Position numbers and translations under genes: made by a program. A stretch of 64,000 nt of DNA from Pedobacter deserti. GTDB taxonomy: Bacteria; Bacteroidota; Bacteroidia; Sphingobacteriales; Sphingobacteriaceae. The first letter of the stretch is position 1. Each line of letters opens with the position of its first letter. Below the pieces are notes generated by a model, which made no database searches, had not been told where the DNA came from, and saw only the letters and a list, made by a program, of their open reading frames with translations. The stretch spans positions 1-64,000 of the forward strand of contig NZ_JAFMZQ010000003.1 in the NCBI RefSeq assembly GCF_024436415.1, read 5' to 3'. Below are positions 62,788 to 64,000 of the stretch, one piece after another.

Positions 62788-62830
62788 GTTTCAACACAAT
62801 AAATTGTGTTAAAATATGTTAAATACATAT
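62775..62830. repeat. cluster of three inverted repeats
   Basis: AACTCA/TGAGTT (62775-62780, 62785-62790), AACACAAT/ATTGTGTT (62793-62800, 62803-62810) and ATATGT/ACATAT (62814-62819, 62825-62830) follow each other with 2-3 bp between them, directly before a 28-codon frame. The first spans the eamA stop. No T-run typical of a terminator follows, so they may be regulatory or a degenerate mobile-element end. Confidence 0.6.
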
Positions 62831-62842
62831 ACAACTTCAATC

Positions 62843-62929
62843 ATGAAAACGATAAATGTTTTTTCTGTAACGGGCAACATCATGAGAAGGCTTGGGATCA
62901 CAAAGATCTACTGCTGGTTTAACAAGTAA
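62843..62929 (+). CDS. candidate 28-codon small protein gene
   Basis: ATG 62843, TAA 62927-62929, 28 residues beginning MKTINVFSVTGNIMRRLGIT and ending KIYCWFNK. The composition (two aromatic residues with Cys near the C-terminus, an RR pair in the middle) looks peptide-like and it fills the gap up to 4 bp before the oxidoreductase's stop. No clear promoter or Shine-Dalgarno. Its small size makes chance possible; the reason to keep it is the protein-like residue usage and the intergenic structure upstream. I do not recognise a family. Confidence 0.4.
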   Translation: MKTINVFSVTGNIMRRLGITKIYCWFNK

Positions 62930-62933
62930 TATC

Positions 62934-64000
62934 CTACCTTTTGAATGGTACAGTCTTACCTGTACGGGCAGACTCTTTTGCCGCTTCGAGGATCCTGACT
63001 ACCGTCATATTGTTTTCTAAAGCATACAGACCAAAGTCCGGATCTTTTATTTTACCCTTAAGTACATCTGCCAGGTAAGCAAACGGATCTTCATACACCG
63101 GCATCTCTTTCGTTGTTACCGCCATAGCCTGCTCTTTCCGGTCATTTTTGGCCCTGATCCTCATATTGCTTTGGTCGACCGTGATCACATATCCGGTCTC
63201 GCCGTAAACTTCCATGTCCTTCCGGTTAAACGGCCAGTTCCAAGAGGCCTGGATGATGCATTGCGCATCTGGATAGTTCACAATGATGGTAGCGTCGTCT
63301 TCCACCTTAGGATAGATCTCCGGTTTATACTGTCGTGTAACCGCTGTAACCGATACCGGCTCCTGGCCTTTCATCAGGTTGGTCATCAGGTTTGCACCGT
63401 AACAACCGAAATCTACCAGCGCACCGCCACCATTGCCTACCGGATCGGTAAGGAAATCGAAGAATTCCTGCCCTACGCCAATCTCTCTCGGGCCTTGGTG
63501 ACCATCGTGTACAACCACTTTTCTGATCCGGCCTACATAGTTGCTGTCGTTGACCAGCTGATAGGCCTTAGCCGTGCTTGGGTACCATGAGGTCTCGAAA
63601 TTCGTCAGCAAATGAATCTTGTGCTTTTTAGCCAGCGTTTCCATTTTGCGGGCATGGGCCAGACTTGCTGCAAGTGGTTTCTCCACCATCACGTGGATGC
63701 CGCGGGGCGCGCAAGCCTCCACCACCATAAGGTGATCGAACACAGATCCGAAGGCCACGACAGCTTCCGGTTTCACTTCGTCGAGCATTTTGCCGAGGTC
63801 TGAATAGAAAAGCTTCGGATCGAGCTTGTAACTGTTTGCCCGTTTTTCCGCCAGCGCCTTTACAGGTTCAAAAATGCCCACAAGCTCCACGTCTGTTTTA
63901 CCCTTCCTGTTCAATATCCACGGCACATGCCCATGCGCCGTACCTGCTACCGCGAGTCTTAGCGGTTTACCGGAGCTCTGGGCATATCCGCTGCTGAACG
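62934..64000 (-). CDS. exported Gfo/Idh/MocA-family oxidoreductase (5' end outside window)
   Basis: At least 355 residues; the gene begins beyond the right edge. The frame stays open to 64000 and reads ..FSSGYAQSSGKPLRLAVAGTAHGHVPWILN, i.e. the end of a signal peptide and a Rossmann glycine motif, so the GTG at 63926 is not the start. Domain features: MVEKPLAASLAHARKM (EKP), NFETSWYPSTAKAYQL, VGNGGGALVDFGCYGANLMTN. NAD(P)-dependent dehydrogenase of unknown sugar-type substrate. The third exported sugar-oxidoreductase-type protein in the window (with 8905-10227 and 35908-39084). Confidence 0.87.
   Translation of the reverse strand, partial: FSSGYAQSSGKPLRLAVAGTAHGHVPWILNRKGKTDVELVGIFEPVKALAEKRANSYKLDPKLFYSDLGKMLDEVKPEAVVAFGSVFDHLMVVEACAPRGIHVMVEKPLAASLAHARKMETLAKKHKIHLLTNFETSWYPSTAKAYQLVNDSNYVGRIRKVVVHDGHQGPREIGVGQEFFDFLTDPVGNGGGALVDFGCYGANLMTNLMKGQEPVSVTAVTRQYKPEIYPKVEDDATIIVNYPDAQCIIQASWNWPFNRKDMEVYGETGYVITVDQSNMRIRAKNDRKEQAMAVTTKEMPVYEDPFAYLADVLKGKIKDPDFGLYALENNMTVVRILEAAKESARTGKTVPFKR

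Overview
The window reads as chromosomal DNA of a Bacteroidota bacterium, most likely family Sphingobacteriaceae (Pedobacter/Mucilaginibacter-like). Supporting signs are the TAnnTTTG-type -7 promoter boxes, a Bacteroidota-type Rpb6/omega subunit gene between bamD and coaBC, a DUF4835/PorD-like and a DUF5103 'Plug' protein (both linked to type IX secretion), a lipoprotein TamL, 7TMR-DISM histidine kinase architecture, and many secreted sugar-metabolism proteins with RR-type leaders. Genes are densely packed, convergent neighbours often end within 0-25 bp of each other, and I see no IS element, prophage, CRISPR array or rRNA gene inside the window.

Layout. 1-675: a gene-free stretch with a leftward consensus promoter, an 11-bp tandem repeat array and the bamD promoter. 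676-6916 (+): housekeeping run bamD, omega/Rpb6, coaBC, porD-like, recN, PA0069-type radical SAM. 6930-11216 (-): four-gene cassette SUMF1-like, Gfo/Idh/MocA oxidoreductase, ApbE, TIM-barrel isomerase. 11335-13875 (-) clpC; 14063-15742 (+) ettA, followed by a perfect 40-bp palindromic terminator. 15771-21036: a secreted isomerase, small unknowns, ychF and mgtE. 21173-24358: tRNA-Arg(CCG), an orphan 7TM histidine kinase, and a basic-secretory-protein metallopeptidase.

24343-34027 (-) is a complete L-rhamnose locus in two transcription units: secreted GH78 alpha-L-rhamnosidase plus a GntR/LacI-chimera regulator, then rhaT, bifunctional rhaEW, rhaI and a kinase. The same 12-bp word lies upstream of both units and is a candidate operator. 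Just beyond it (34160-34213) is an 11-bp-period array whose units resemble DnaA boxes on the minus strand.

34275-39084: a lipoprotein, a ThuA-like protein, and a 1058-residue SGNH / PVC-type dehydrogenase / HEAT / cytochrome c fusion. 39148-48972: TspO, tamL and trmH with overlapping divergent starts, a tRNA-Cys cotranscribed with an unannotated-type 57-residue basic protein, pyrD, an ABC-F ATPase, the T9SS plug protein, an acyl-CoA thioesterase and an EVE protein. 49111-61810: zinc-ribbon protein, a large TonB-type outer membrane protein, a metzincin protease, holA, an orphan HsdR-N nuclease domain, valS and a DPP4-like peptidase. 61903-64000: an EamA transporter, a cluster of three inverted repeats, a candidate 28-codon gene, and a secreted oxidoreductase that runs off the right edge.

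The most promising second-look items are the 28-codon ORF with its hairpins, the two 11-bp-period arrays, the rhamnose operator/regulator pair, the tRNA-Cys/57-residue protein unit, and three genes whose -7 box ends exactly 4 nt before the start codon (predicted leaderless mRNAs).
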